The notes: generated from the sequence alone by a model not told the origin. Positions 1 to 8,125 are shown, counted from the first letter of the stretch. The stretch: DNA of 49,393 nt from CAZJGG01 sp964545475 (GCA_964545475.1 CAZJGG010000017.1:1-49393); one strand, 5' to 3'. Program-made: numbers and translations.

Positions 1-80
1 GAACAGCGGTGAATCGTTTGCTGTTCCTGCTCCAAACCTGTTAATGTTTTGTCAAATTGCTCTACTAATTCCAAATAATA
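1..80 (-). pseudogene. 3'-end fragment of a small-protein gene family (window edge)
   Basis: Read on the minus strand, this edge encodes a tail containing EQFDKTLTGLEQEQQ, closely matching the C-terminus of the 137-residue protein at 46323..46736 (DKPLTGVEQE, then stop). Where that gene has TAG, this copy has CAG and reads on out of the window. Upstream the frame runs into spoVT non-coding sequence without a recognisable N-terminus, so it looks like a 3' remnant or a recombined copy rather than a whole gene. A third, equally broken copy lies at 45981..46040. The window edge prevents a firm call. Confidence 0.4.
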
Positions 81-145
81 CTCTATCTGAACAGTATAGA
101 TTGGAAATAGTATAATATATGCAGAGGGGACTAATGTTGTCTCTA

Positions 146-691
146 TTATTGCTCCATCTGTTTGCCAAGAAAGCCTGCGGCTGTTTGGGCAAGCTTACCT
201 TCAACTTCACCCATTTTTTTCTCGTTAGACAAAAAAACGATTGCGCCTAAAACGTCACCTTCGGAAATGATAGGAGTAATTAATTCATGTTTATAACTTT
301 CGCTGTCGTCGTCTTCCAATATAGGAACAAATCCGGTTTCGTTCCTTGTTGCAACAACTGTATTTCTCCCAGAAATTGCTTTTTCAAGTGCCTGAGAGAT
401 ATGTTTTTCTAAAAATTCTTTTTTCGTTCCGCCGGATACAGCAATTATTTGGTCTTTATCCACAATACAGGTAATATGGCCTGATGATTGCGCCAAGCTT
501 TCTGCGTATTCCTTTGCGAAAGCACCAAGCTCTCCTATTGGTGAATATTTTTTTAAAATAATTTCGCCTTCTCTATCAGTGAATATCTCTAAAGGGTCAC
601 CTTCCCTAATACGAAGCGTGCGGCGTATTTCCTTTGGAATTACAACCCTTCCAAGATCGTCTATTCTTCTCACGATACCTGTTGCTTTCAA
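146..691 (-). CDS. spoVT: Stage V sporulation protein T (AbrB/GAF regulator)
   Basis: SpoVT is a DNA-binding regulator of late forespore gene expression, under sigma-G control in Bacillus and conserved in Clostridia. The 181-residue protein has the N-terminal SpoVT/AbrB swapped-hairpin domain (about residues 1-50, with GIVRRIDDLGRVVIPKEIRR) and a C-terminal GAF-like domain (about 60-178). This is the normal family length and layout. The start is TTG at 691, preceded by a good AAGGAGGA site; the AbrB domain begins right there. It is transcribed alone, and a 276-base gap separates it from the GGDEF gene upstream, which ends in its own hairpin. Identification is by direct motif recognition. Confidence 0.95.
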   Translation of the reverse strand: MKATGIVRRIDDLGRVVIPKEIRRTLRIREGDPLEIFTDREGEIILKKYSPIGELGAFAKEYAESLAQSSGHITCIVDKDQIIAVSGGTKKEFLEKHISQALEKAISGRNTVVATRNETGFVPILEDDDSESYKHELITPIISEGDVLGAIVFLSNEKKMGEVEGKLAQTAAGFLGKQMEQ

Positions 692-917
692 AAAAATTCC
701 TCCTTATATTGTAATGTATTATCAGCCGTGATACTTAAGCGCTGTAGCAAACAGAATTTTTTTGTTTGACAGGCTCATCCCGATTATGACGATGTAACAA
801 TTATTTACATAGTCATTAATGTTTATACTGTTTTAAATCTTTAAAACAATATCACTAATTATTGTATCAGCACTATTATTTGACATTATAAGAATTTCTA
901 TGCATTTAAAAAAAATA

Positions 918-946
918 AAACGGATAAGGCTTACACCTTTCCGTTT
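918..946 (-). terminator. Rho-independent terminator downstream of GGDEF gene
   Basis: AAACGGA-T-AAGG pairs with CCTT-TCCGTTT around a six-base loop. On the minus strand the stem is followed by a T-rich run (complement of 908..917). It lies 22 bases after the stop of the GGDEF gene and probably ends the sigma/anti-sigma/tsaD/GGDEF transcript. Confidence 0.8.
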
Positions 947-967
947 AGCTTAACAAATCAAAATATA

Positions 968-1786
968 TTAATCATCATTTACTTTATTTTTAGCGCTTGA
1001 TAAAACTGCTTCCACTGTTATATCTGTTCCGTTTACAACCTCTAAAATACCAAAGTCTATTAGATATTTTATATAAGGCTTATCAGAAGTTTCGTTAATA
1101 ACCTCGAACCGGGTTACTACTGTACCCATAATATTATCTACAACTTCATAGCGGCATTTGGGGAAAATAAGCAAAAATTCGTCTCCGGATATTCTGGCGA
1201 AAACGTCTGTTTGCCTGATAGAATTTGAAATTACCGAAATTAATGTTTTAATGTAATCTTCGCATTCCTTTTGAGTTAATTTATTAAAAATCTCTTCAAT
1301 ACCGTTAATTTTTAAATAACAAACAGTAAAAATTGTATCAAAAGTTTTAAGCTTAGAAATTTCTTCTTCCAAAAATTCACATGCCGCCTGTTTGCTATAA
1401 ACCCCGGTTTGTTCGTCCAATGATTGGTGTAAAACAATTTTATCGTAATTCATAATATCTGAAATATCAAAACCTGTAGCAATTCTGCAATTATTATTGT
1501 TAACCCAAAAACCTTGGGTAATTGTTATTTTAAAATTTTTCCCCATATATTTCAATAAAAAGCTTTTGCTTTCGTTTTGCCCAATTTCTTTGCTATTTAT
1601 GTCTGAGTAAAGAACCTGTTCTATGAAGCGCTTATCCTCGTGCCCGGCATATTTGCAGTATAAATTATTGTGATAAAGCAATTCGTCATTATTATTTACA
1701 ACAAAAACAAACGCTGGGATGTTATCCAAAACCCCTTTTACAACCGATAGGGCGTTTTCAGCTGTTGTTATACCATTATCACACAC
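968..1786 (-). CDS. PAS-GGDEF protein with degenerate active site and intact I-site
   Basis: The 272-residue protein has an N-terminal PAS-like domain (about 12-112) and a C-terminal GGDEF domain (about 122-270). The signature loop is SGDEF (200-204), preceded at the standard distance by RQTD (191-194), which fits the RxxD inhibitory c-di-GMP site. The metal-binding strand, normally DxDxFK, reads LKINGIEEI (about 159-167), so the Asp that holds magnesium in active cyclases is replaced by Lys. From family knowledge this predicts poor or no cyclase activity, and perhaps a c-di-GMP sensor role (inference). The start is GTG with AGAGGTGA upstream. It follows tsaD by 16 bases in the same direction. 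Confidence 0.8.
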   Translation of the reverse strand: MCDNGITTAENALSVVKGVLDNIPAFVFVVNNNDELLYHNNLYCKYAGHEDKRFIEQVLYSDINSKEIGQNESKSFLLKYMGKNFKITITQGFWVNNNNCRIATGFDISDIMNYDKIVLHQSLDEQTGVYSKQAACEFLEEEISKLKTFDTIFTVCYLKINGIEEIFNKLTQKECEDYIKTLISVISNSIRQTDVFARISGDEFLLIFPKCRYEVVDNIMGTVVTRFEVINETSDKPYIKYLIDFGILEVVNGTDITVEAVLSSAKNKVNDD

Positions 1787-1802
1787 AATATTTCACCTCT
1801 TA

Positions 1803-2822
1803 TTAATCAATATTTATTGGGCAATTTGGCACGGCATTTAAAAACAATCCATCTCTATGACCTTTTTCAAACATGATATATCCGCAAGCGCAAACCATTG
1901 CAGCGTTATCAGTGCAAAAATAAGTCGGTGGAACTTTAAAGGTATATCCGTTTTTTTGGCACATATTAGAAATACGGCTTCTCAATGCGCTGTTTGAAGA
2001 AACGCCCCCGGCAAGGGCAACTCTATTAATATTATATTTTTGGCAAGCAAGCTTTGTTTTCGCCTCTAAAACATCTATAAGGGCTTTTTGAAAAGAAGCA
2101 GCAACATCGCTTTTATTCAGCTCTATACCTTGCATTTTTGCCTTATTTAAAGTATTTAATACAGCAGATTTAAGACCGCTGAAAGAAAAATCAAAACTTC
2201 CGTCATTAATTAAAGCTTGTGGAAACACAATTGCTTTTTCGTCGCCCTCTTTAGCAATTTTATCAATTATAGGTCCGCCGGGGTAAGGCAGCCCCAAAGC
2301 TCTTGCTACTTTATCGTAAGCTTCGCCGCAAGCATCGTCTTTAGTTTGCCCCAAAAGCTTATATTTTCCGTATTCCTGACACAAAACAAGAGAAGTGTGA
2401 CCGCCTGAAACAACAAGGCATATATAAGGAGGCTTTATAGGCTCTTCTCCCTCTGTTTCCAAATAGTTAGCACAAATATGCGCTTCTATATGGTGCACGC
2501 CGATTAAAGGCTTTTTTAAAGCAAAAGAAAGGGCTTTTCCATAAGAAAGCCCCACCAAAAGCGCTCCTACCAGCCCCGGGCCGTAAGTCACGCATATACC
2601 GTCAATTTGTTCCTTTTTAATATCTGCTTCAAAAAGCGCTTCTTCAACAATACACCCAATAGCTTCTACGTGTTTTCTTGAGGCAATTTCCGGTACAACA
2701 CCGCCGTATTTTTGATGTATTTCAATTTGAGATGCAATAACGTTAGATAAAACATGCCGCCCATCTTTAACCACTGCTGCGGAAGTTTCGTCGCAGGAAG
2801 TTTCTATTCCAAGTAATATCAT
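1803..2822 (-). CDS. tsaD: tRNA N6-adenosine threonylcarbamoyltransferase TsaD
   Basis: TsaD transfers threonylcarbamoyl from TC-AMP to A37 of ANN-decoding tRNAs, working with TsaB and TsaE. The 339-residue length is normal. The N-terminal GIETSCDET motif, the metal-binding HHIEAH motif (H111, H115), the VSGGHTSL strand and the C-terminal CTDNAAM motif with its metal-binding Asp are all present. Its ATG directly abuts the stop of the anti-sigma gene (TAA then ATG), suggesting translational coupling. TsaB and TsaE are not in the window. Confidence 0.96.
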   Translation of the reverse strand: MILLGIETSCDETSAAVVKDGRHVLSNVIASQIEIHQKYGGVVPEIASRKHVEAIGCIVEEALFEADIKKEQIDGICVTYGPGLVGALLVGLSYGKALSFALKKPLIGVHHIEAHICANYLETEGEEPIKPPYICLVVSGGHTSLVLCQEYGKYKLLGQTKDDACGEAYDKVARALGLPYPGGPIIDKIAKEGDEKAIVFPQALINDGSFDFSFSGLKSAVLNTLNKAKMQGIELNKSDVAASFQKALIDVLEAKTKLACQKYNINRVALAGGVSSNSALRSRISNMCQKNGYTFKVPPTYFCTDNAAMVCACGYIMFEKGHRDGLFLNAVPNCPINID

Positions 2823-3383
2823 TTAAGCGTGTACCTTTCCTTTTCTAAATACATGAACATGAATTAACATTAATACTGCAAATATTCCAACAAAAACGTA
2901 TTTTAAAGAAAATAAATAGCTTTGAGCAAGAGACATTGTATTTTCAAGCAAATGCCTTGTAGATTCCCAATACTGATTAAACCACCCGCTAGACTTTGAC
3001 ACTATTACAGAAAAATCTATTAAACCCTGCTCTAAAAATGAATAGTCTAGGCTTACAGAACCATCAAGCCTATTGTATGCTACAATAGATATTGCAAGCA
3101 AAATAAGCACAAATCCCCATGCTTTAAACATTAAGCAATGAAAACTGGATTCAGAAAGCTTTGGCAGTTTTCTAATTTTTTCCATAACACAATCTTCAAA
3201 GTTTACCGGAGCTTCTATAATTTCCATCTCTTTAAAACCATTAACCATTAAAGCGTATGCCTCAAAGTCCTGACGGCAAGCGCTGCAAAGGTTCGTATGC
3301 TCTCTAAGTTCTTCTGCCTCTGCTTTTGTTATTATGTTATCCATATATCTCATAAGAAGAGTTTCGGCTTTATTGCAGTCCAT
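2823..3383 (-). CDS. Zinc-finger anti-sigma factor, membrane-bound
   Basis: This is a probable anti-sigma factor for the ECF sigma factor encoded just upstream. The start at 3383 is chosen because GAAAGGAGGC lies upstream at the right spacing; the longer in-frame ATG at 3413 has no such site. The resulting 186-residue protein starts with a zf-HC2 domain (HxxxCxxC: H29, C33, C36), which in this family binds the sigma factor. It has two hydrophobic segments (about 96-113 and 160-178), so it is probably membrane-anchored. Its first 14 bases overlap the end of the sigma gene, typical of coupled sigma/anti-sigma pairs. The inducing signal is unknown. Confidence 0.85.
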   Translation of the reverse strand: MDCNKAETLLMRYMDNIITKAEAEELREHTNLCSACRQDFEAYALMVNGFKEMEIIEAPVNFEDCVMEKIRKLPKLSESSFHCLMFKAWGFVLILLAISIVAYNRLDGSVSLDYSFLEQGLIDFSVIVSKSSGWFNQYWESTRHLLENTMSLAQSYLFSLKYVFVGIFAVLMLIHVHVFRKGKVHA

Positions 3384-3975
3384 AGTTGCCGCCTCCTTTC
3401 CCCAATAACGCATCTTTTAACATCTTCCTGCCCCTGAAAATTCTATTTTTAATTTTAGACAAAGGCTCTTCCACAACATCAGAAATTTCCTGATAACTAA
3501 GCCCTTTTTCATGGAACAGAACAATAGGTATTTTATACATGTCAGGCAAGTCGTCCACAACTTCTTTAAGACGCTTGTTGTCTTCTTTTTTGAAAAAAAC
3601 AATTTCCGGCGAAAGTTCGTCTACAGGAATTGACTTATCCAAGCTTTCGGAAGATTCGTATAAAACTTCGTCCAGCGGTATATATTCCTGCTTTTTCTTG
3701 CGCCTGTAATCAATGACGTGATTTGTGGCAATTCTCATAACCCATGTGCTGAATTTATATTCCGGGCTATATTTATCCAAATTTTTATAAACTTTTATAA
3801 AAACTTCCTGAGCTAAGTCGTTTGCTTCTTCTTTATCGTTTACCATTCGCATTATAACCGAAAAAATAAGGTTTTTATACCGGGAAACAAGCTCAGTAAA
3901 AAGCTGTTTATCCTGTTTAATAATTTGGTTAATAAGTTCAAAATCTGTCATATCTTTAATATTATCCGCAGCCAT
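3370..3975 (-). CDS. ECF-type RNA polymerase sigma factor (SigW/RpoE-like)
   Basis: This 201-residue group IV sigma factor has region 2 (about residues 22-95, with NDLAQEVFIKVYKNL and the promoter-melting FSTWVMRIATNHVIDYRR stretch) and region 4 (about 135-190, with the helix-turn-helix LSYQEISDVVEEPLSKIKNR). The start ATG follows AAAGAGGTGATT. The next gene overlaps it and encodes a zf-HC2 anti-sigma protein, so it is very likely held inactive at the membrane until a signal arrives. The same run continues into tsaD and a GGDEF gene, an unusual tail for a sigma operon. The regulon cannot be inferred from the window. Confidence 0.93.
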   Translation of the reverse strand: MAADNIKDMTDFELINQIIKQDKQLFTELVSRYKNLIFSVIMRMVNDKEEANDLAQEVFIKVYKNLDKYSPEYKFSTWVMRIATNHVIDYRRKKKQEYIPLDEVLYESSESLDKSIPVDELSPEIVFFKKEDNKRLKEVVDDLPDMYKIPIVLFHEKGLSYQEISDVVEEPLSKIKNRIFRGRKMLKDALLGKGGGNYGLQ

Positions 3976-4050
3976 ATAATCACCTCTTTTGTTATAACAC
4001 GACGAACAGTGTTTACTTAAGACTATACGGATTTAATTTATAAAAGTCTG

Positions 4051-4965
4051 TTACTGCTCTGTAAATAATATTGTTTTTGTTATTCTGTCATACCCTGTTA
4101 CTGTATTATAAAACACATCTCTTGCATTTTGCAAGAACATTTTTGGGTCTGTAAGTGAAGGGCTAAAATGTGTGAGCCACAATTCCTTAACGCCGCCGGC
4201 TTTGGCTATTTCCGCCGCCTCTGAAAATAACATATGCTTATAAGCAATTGCTTTGTCCTTCTTTTCGTCCTCACCGTAAATACCCTCACAAATGAATAAA
4301 TCTGAACCGGCGACAAAGCTGTCAAGCCCCTCCACCGGGCGAGAATCAGTACAGTAAGATACCTTAATTCCTTTTCTCGGCTCTCCTAATACCATATCCG
4401 GAGTATAAACTTTTCCCTCATATTCCACAGTTTCATTTTTTTGAAGCAAATTCCAATATTTTTTTGGGATATTAAGTCTTTGAGCCTTTTCTAAGTTAAA
4501 TTTGCCTTTTCTGTTAATCCCAATGCTGTAACCCAAGCAAACTGTTCTATGGTGCATAGTATAAGCGGAAATGTTATATTCTCCGATTTTAGCCTCCATT
4601 TGAGCGTGTTCTCCAAAATGGCAAACATGTATTTCAAAAGGCAAATCCGAAGCTATTATTAACAGCCCTTTTAAAATTTCATGAAGCCCAAATGGACCTA
4701 TTATTGTTAACGGCTCTGTCCTGCCGGAATTACCCAATGTTAATAAAAGACCGGGTAAGCCGGAAACATGGTCTGCATGGAAATGGGTTATTAAAATAAC
4801 ATCCAAATTTTTAAAACCCCAACCCAACATCTTCATTGTTATCTGTGTACCTTCGCCGCAATCTATTAATAGCATTTTTCCGTTTAGCCTTAATAATAAT
4901 GATGTTAAAAAGCGGTTTGGCAATGGCATCATGCCGCCTGTACCCAAAAGCGCAACATCAAGCAT
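4051..4965 (-). CDS. rnz: Ribonuclease Z (tRNA 3'-processing endonuclease)
   Basis: RNase Z cuts pre-tRNA 3' trailers using a di-zinc metallo-beta-lactamase site. The protein is 304 residues from the ATG at 4965, chosen over the GTG at 4974 because the site GAAGTGAT fits it and MLDVALLGTGG matches the family N-terminus. Motif II is HFHADH (H61, H63, D65, H66). Other features are the GTQ loop after DCGEG, a later CTD strand and a C-terminal LTHFSP motif with a zinc-binding His. The exosite arm (about 150-200) is of normal size. It is followed on the same strand by the sigma-factor gene after about 75 bases. Confidence 0.93.
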   Translation of the reverse strand: MLDVALLGTGGMMPLPNRFLTSLLLRLNGKMLLIDCGEGTQITMKMLGWGFKNLDVILITHFHADHVSGLPGLLLTLGNSGRTEPLTIIGPFGLHEILKGLLIIASDLPFEIHVCHFGEHAQMEAKIGEYNISAYTMHHRTVCLGYSIGINRKGKFNLEKAQRLNIPKKYWNLLQKNETVEYEGKVYTPDMVLGEPRKGIKVSYCTDSRPVEGLDSFVAGSDLFICEGIYGEDEKKDKAIAYKHMLFSEAAEIAKAGGVKELWLTHFSPSLTDPKMFLQNARDVFYNTVTGYDRITKTILFTEQ

Positions 4966-4999
4966 AAAAATCACTTCTATTTCTATAATTTATTATAAT

Positions 5000-5851
5000 C
5001 TATTCAATACACGGCGCTTCCAATGAAATGCGCCCTAATTTTCCTGCTCTAAATTCGTCTGTTAACGTTATGGACGTTCTCTCTAAATTTATTTCTCCGC
5101 CTTTTAATAAAAAACCTCGGCTTCTGCCAATATCTTCAAGAATTTGGTCTGGAGTTTTTTCATTTACGTCTATTTTATATTTTTCACACAAACACTCTGG
5201 TTTAATTGCGGTAAGTTTTTCTATAAGCTTCAAACTCAAAGTGTGTATATCCATTATTTTATCATTAATAGCTCCTGTAAGAGCAAGGTTTAACCCAACT
5301 TCCATGTCCTCAAATTTAGGCCACAAAATACCGGGAGTGTCTAAAAGCCAAAAATCTTTTTTTATTTTAAACCACTGCTTACCACGAGTAACACCAGGCT
5401 TATCCTGAGCTTTAGCAGAGGATTTCCCAACAATTCTATTTATTAAGGTAGACTTGCCAACGTTGGGTATACCAACGACCATAGCTTTTATTGGCGCAAA
5501 TAACCTGCCTTTAGCTTTTAAGCTTTCAAGCCTTTCTTTCATTACTTCCTTTGAAACGCTTAAAAGCCCGTTTACGCCCTCGCCTGTTACAGAATTTAAT
5601 AATATTACATTTATTCCCAATTCTTTATAATATGAAACCCAATTTTCTGTAATTTGCGTGTCCGCAAGGTCTGATTTATTTAATAATATAATTCGCTTTT
5701 TTTGCTTGCAAAGCGATTCAATATCCGGGTTTTTGCTAGAATAGGGTATTCTTGCGTCCAAAAGCTCTACAACAATATCAACAAGGCTTATACTTTCCAC
5801 AAGCATTCTCTTTGTTTTTGTCATATGCCCTGGGTACCATTGAATATCCAT
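5000..5851 (-). CDS. rbgA: Ribosome biogenesis GTPase RbgA (YlqF)
   Basis: RbgA is a circularly permuted GTPase needed for late 50S subunit assembly in Firmicutes. Motifs appear in the permuted order: G4 NKSD (about residue 60), G1 GIPNVGKST (about 125-133), then a G3-like DTPG (about 173). The ANTAR-like C-terminal domain completes the 283-residue protein. The start at ATG 5851 gives MDIQWYPGHM, the conserved family N-terminus. The longer GTG start at 5860 lacks support. It lies downstream of rplS, a common Firmicutes neighbourhood, but a strong terminator sits between them. Confidence 0.95.
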   Translation of the reverse strand: MDIQWYPGHMTKTKRMLVESISLVDIVVELLDARIPYSSKNPDIESLCKQKKRIILLNKSDLADTQITENWVSYYKELGINVILLNSVTGEGVNGLLSVSKEVMKERLESLKAKGRLFAPIKAMVVGIPNVGKSTLINRIVGKSSAKAQDKPGVTRGKQWFKIKKDFWLLDTPGILWPKFEDMEVGLNLALTGAINDKIMDIHTLSLKLIEKLTAIKPECLCEKYKIDVNEKTPDQILEDIGRSRGFLLKGGEINLERTSITLTDEFRAGKLGRISLEAPCIE

Positions 5852-5875
5852 AAATCTCACTGCTTTCTTGTAAAA

Positions 5876-5905
5876 AAGCCTTGAAAATGTATATTTTCAA
5901 GGCTT
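5876..5905 (-). terminator. Terminator after rplS
   Basis: A 13-bp perfect stem, AAGCCTTGAAAAT with ATTTTCAAGGCTT, closes a four-base loop. On the minus strand it is followed by a run of T (complement of 5872..5877). It sits 10 bases past the rplS stop and about 25 bases before the rbgA start, so rbgA may depend on readthrough or its own promoter. Confidence 0.9.
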
Positions 5906-5914
5906 GCGCCGTTA

Positions 5915-6286
5915 TTATTCGGCTTTTTCTTTGTTCTTTTTAACAATTGCTTCTTTAACTTTAGCCGCTTTACCAATTCTATCGCGAAGATAGAAAAGTT
6001 TAGCTCTGCGAACGATACCACGACGTACAACTTCAATTTTTTCAATACGTGGAGAATGTATAGGCCATGTTTTTTCAACACCTACACCGTAAGAAATTCT
6101 TCTCACTGTAAATGTTTCACGGCATCCGCCGTTTTGCCTTTTAGTAACGATTCCCTCGAACATCTGAATTCTTTCTCTAGTTCCTTCAATAACTTTTGCG
6201 AAAACACGAATTGTATCGCCCACGTTAAAACTGGTTATTTCGCTTTTAAGCTGTTCGTTTTCAATTTCTCTAATAATTGAGTTCAT
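5915..6286 (-). CDS. rplS: Ribosomal protein bL19
   Basis: bL19 sits at the 30S-50S interface in the large subunit. The start is ATG 6286, with AAGGAGGAG just upstream; this gives 123 residues starting MNSIIREIENEQLK, close to the usual 115-120. Characteristic segments are FNVGDTIRVFAKVIEGTRERIQMFEGIV and VRRISYGVGVEKTWPIHSPRIEKIEVVRRG. A lysine/glutamate-rich tail ends the protein. The longer upstream reading (to 6391) runs through the promoter and leader and is not coding. It is transcribed from the promoter at 6363..6391. Confidence 0.97.
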   Translation of the reverse strand: MNSIIREIENEQLKSEITSFNVGDTIRVFAKVIEGTRERIQMFEGIVTKRQNGGCRETFTVRRISYGVGVEKTWPIHSPRIEKIEVVRRGIVRRAKLFYLRDRIGKAAKVKEAIVKKNKEKAE

Positions 6287-6289
6287 TAA

Positions 6290-6356
6290 AACTCCTCCTT
6301 CCCTAAAGGCGCTCAATAATACATTTCCCGTAGCAGCGGAACACCCTTTCTCACAA
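6290..6356 (-). promoter_or_regulatory. Putative L19 ribosomal-protein leader
   Basis: The transcribed region between the rplS promoter and its ribosome binding site can fold. UUCC pairs with GGAA around GCUGCUAC, enclosed by AAAGG pairing with CCUUU closer to the start codon. Firmicutes rplS genes often carry an autoregulatory L19 leader RNA (known for the family), and position and size fit. I matched it by layout, not by a covariance model. Confidence 0.45.
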
Positions 6357-6362
6357 AACCGA

Positions 6363-6391
6363 ATTATATCATATCCATACACATAATGCAA
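6363..6391 (-). promoter_or_regulatory. Sigma-A promoter of rplS
   Basis: On the minus strand, TTGCAT (complement of 6386..6391), a 17-base spacer ending TGA, then TATAAT (complement of 6363..6368). The -10 is consensus. Predicted transcription starts about 70-75 bases before the rplS start codon. Confidence 0.8.
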
Positions 6392-6550
6392 CTATTATAC
6401 AAAAATTTACTACGTTTCAAGCAAAAAAGTTTGAAAAGTCATTGTACATTTTATTGAGTTGCCGTATACTTGATCCAATGAAGAAAATAATGATTATCTC
6501 TTAACTTTGTACATGGAAACAAGAATTGAGATTATAAATATAATAGGAAG

Positions 6551-7204
6551 GTGAAAATTACGAATTGCTTAATAAATCAAGCAAATGATATTTTATACGG
6601 TCAATCATTTAAATATGCTTTTTGTGGAGGATTTGCTATTGATTTATTTTTGGGATATGATAGCCGTGTGCATGGTGATATTGATATTCATGCATATTGG
6701 AACGACCGCAATAAAATCATTGAGTTTATGAAGTCAAACGATTTTGAAGTGTACGAGATGTTAGGCGGAGGAAAAGCATTTCACATAACTGATATAAATA
6801 ATCAAAAATGTGTGAAGCGAAATATTTTCTGCATTAAAGATGACTGTGAGCTTGTTAAATTAACTTCTGCTGAACAAGAAGGTGTATTCTGGATTGATTT
6901 TAACCATGTGGGACAAACAAAACTAAATTTTATAGAGTTTCTATTCAATCATAAAAGCGAAATTGATTTTTTATATGCTCGCAATGAAAGCATCACAAGA
7001 CCTTTAAATAAAGCAATACTATATAATGGTAATATTCCGTATTTAGCACCTGAAATTTGCCTGCTGTATAAATCAACTGATACAGAGAGAGCATTCTATC
7101 AGCAAGATTATGAACTTACCATGTTAACAATGAATTCCGAACAAAAAGAGTGGCTAACAAATTCTTTAAACATTATGTTTCCTAAAGGACATAAATGGAA
7201 CTAA
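6551..7204 (+). CDS. Aminoglycoside-nucleotidyltransferase-like protein
   Basis: The 217-residue protein has a nucleotidyltransferase core: FCGGFAIDLFLG (about 25-36) and HGDIDI (about 42-47), where the two Asp residues would bind metal. This is the layout of the aminoglycoside 2''-adenylyltransferase-like / LinA-like group. Many members have no proven drug substrate, so resistance is only a possibility. The start is uncertain. GTG at 6551 has the AGGAAGG site right against it with almost no spacing; the in-frame ACG at 6560 sits where an ATG would be expected. It is a lone plus-strand gene between minus-strand genes and has its own terminator, which suggests a later insertion. Confidence 0.7.
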   Translation: MKITNCLINQANDILYGQSFKYAFCGGFAIDLFLGYDSRVHGDIDIHAYWNDRNKIIEFMKSNDFEVYEMLGGGKAFHITDINNQKCVKRNIFCIKDDCELVKLTSAEQEGVFWIDFNHVGQTKLNFIEFLFNHKSEIDFLYARNESITRPLNKAILYNGNIPYLAPEICLLYKSTDTERAFYQQDYELTMLTMNSEQKEWLTNSLNIMFPKGHKWN

Positions 7205-7240
7205 CCCCATAATAATTTGGCGTGAGTTCGACGAAGTCTA

Positions 7241-7263
7241 AAAGCCGCTTTAGCGGCTTTTTT
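7241..7263 (+). terminator. Terminator of the nucleotidyltransferase gene
   Basis: AAAGCCGC pairs with GCGGCTTT around a four-base loop, followed directly by TTT. It lies 37 bases after the stop codon. Confidence 0.85.
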
Positions 7264-7318
7264 GCGGAGCAATTCTCATGTTATGAGCGTCAATTTACGG
7301 CGGTATTTTAAAACAAAA

Positions 7319-8125
7319 CTATATATTAAAACAATAGCATAAATAAACTAACTTTTTTCTAAATCCAAGTTTTTCTGCTGTGTTAGCAGACGCAACATTT
7401 TTAGCAGAACATTCCCAAAATGGAGTCTTACCTCTTAAAAGTATTTCATCAACAACAGCACAAGCGGCAGAATAGTCAAAGCCATTTCTACGGTAATCAG
7501 ATAATGTTTCTATTCCAATTTCATAATAGCTATTTGAAATAAAGCTACTATAACTTAATGAAACAGCTATATTATTTTCAATACAACAATATCCAATTCC
7601 GGATGAAAGAAATTCATCAATAGAATACCAATATTGGTTTACAGTATCCTTAATAAGATCAACATTAACACTTGAAGATAACAATTCCTTGTTAACTGCA
7701 TATACCTTTTTTCTCACTTCATTACTACTATTTTCCATATTGCAGCTATCAAACTTATAAAGATTCTGTTCGAACTGATGAGGGTGTTTTGTAGAAATTA
7801 ATTCAGCAAAAGAGTTGTTTAATGTTTCGCAAATACAGTTCACTTCAAATTGTGTATGACTCTGTTTCAATAAAAAAGGTATTATAAATTCATCAACAAA
7901 CGGTACAAAGTTTTTAGTAAAGCTATCTGAAAGAATATGACCAATAACTCCAAACCCAGCAATACCCTTAGACCATACCAATGATGTTAAAGGATTGTTT
8001 TTATCATCTACAAAAATTTTACCAGGGCTATATCCATCAATAACAGCTAAAAAAGCGTTACTGCTAATTTCTCGGTCGACTAAGTGCTTTATTTTGTCAT
8101 AATCCTCTTTAGCCAACTCATACAT
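7319..8125 (-). CDS. GNAT-family acetyltransferase (PF12746/ZmaR-like)
   Basis: The 268-residue protein resembles the long Firmicutes GNAT proteins related to zwittermicin-resistance acetyltransferases. The C-terminal part holds the GNAT core: a SLSYSSFISNSYYEIGIETLSDYRRNGF stretch, in which YRRNG is a weak version of the acetyl-CoA R/QxxGxG/A loop. It is followed by FWECSAKNVASANTAEKLGF, the usual N-A-S-xx-x-A-x-K-x-G-F acceptor-side motif. The start is set at ATG 8125 because AGAAAGGATGAT precedes it; the GTG at 8155 would extend it by ten residues. The substrate is unknown. It lies next to the nucleotidyltransferase, convergently. Confidence 0.7.
   Translation of the reverse strand: MYELAKEDYDKIKHLVDREISSNAFLAVIDGYSPGKIFVDDKNNPLTSLVWSKGIAGFGVIGHILSDSFTKNFVPFVDEFIIPFLLKQSHTQFEVNCICETLNNSFAELISTKHPHQFEQNLYKFDSCNMENSSNEVRKKVYAVNKELLSSSVNVDLIKDTVNQYWYSIDEFLSSGIGYCCIENNIAVSLSYSSFISNSYYEIGIETLSDYRRNGFDYSAACAVVDEILLRGKTPFWECSAKNVASANTAEKLGFRKKLVYLCYCFNI

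Noticed and set aside
5915..6391. Longer rplS with 35 more N-terminal residues
   Set aside because: The extension runs through the promoter and leader; the AAGGAGGAG site fixes the start at 6286.
6551..7204. Type II toxin-antitoxin nucleotidyltransferase (MntA/AbiEii-like)
   Set aside because: No partner HEPN-type or antitoxin gene is adjacent; the lone gene and its longer length fit the aminoglycoside-type group better.
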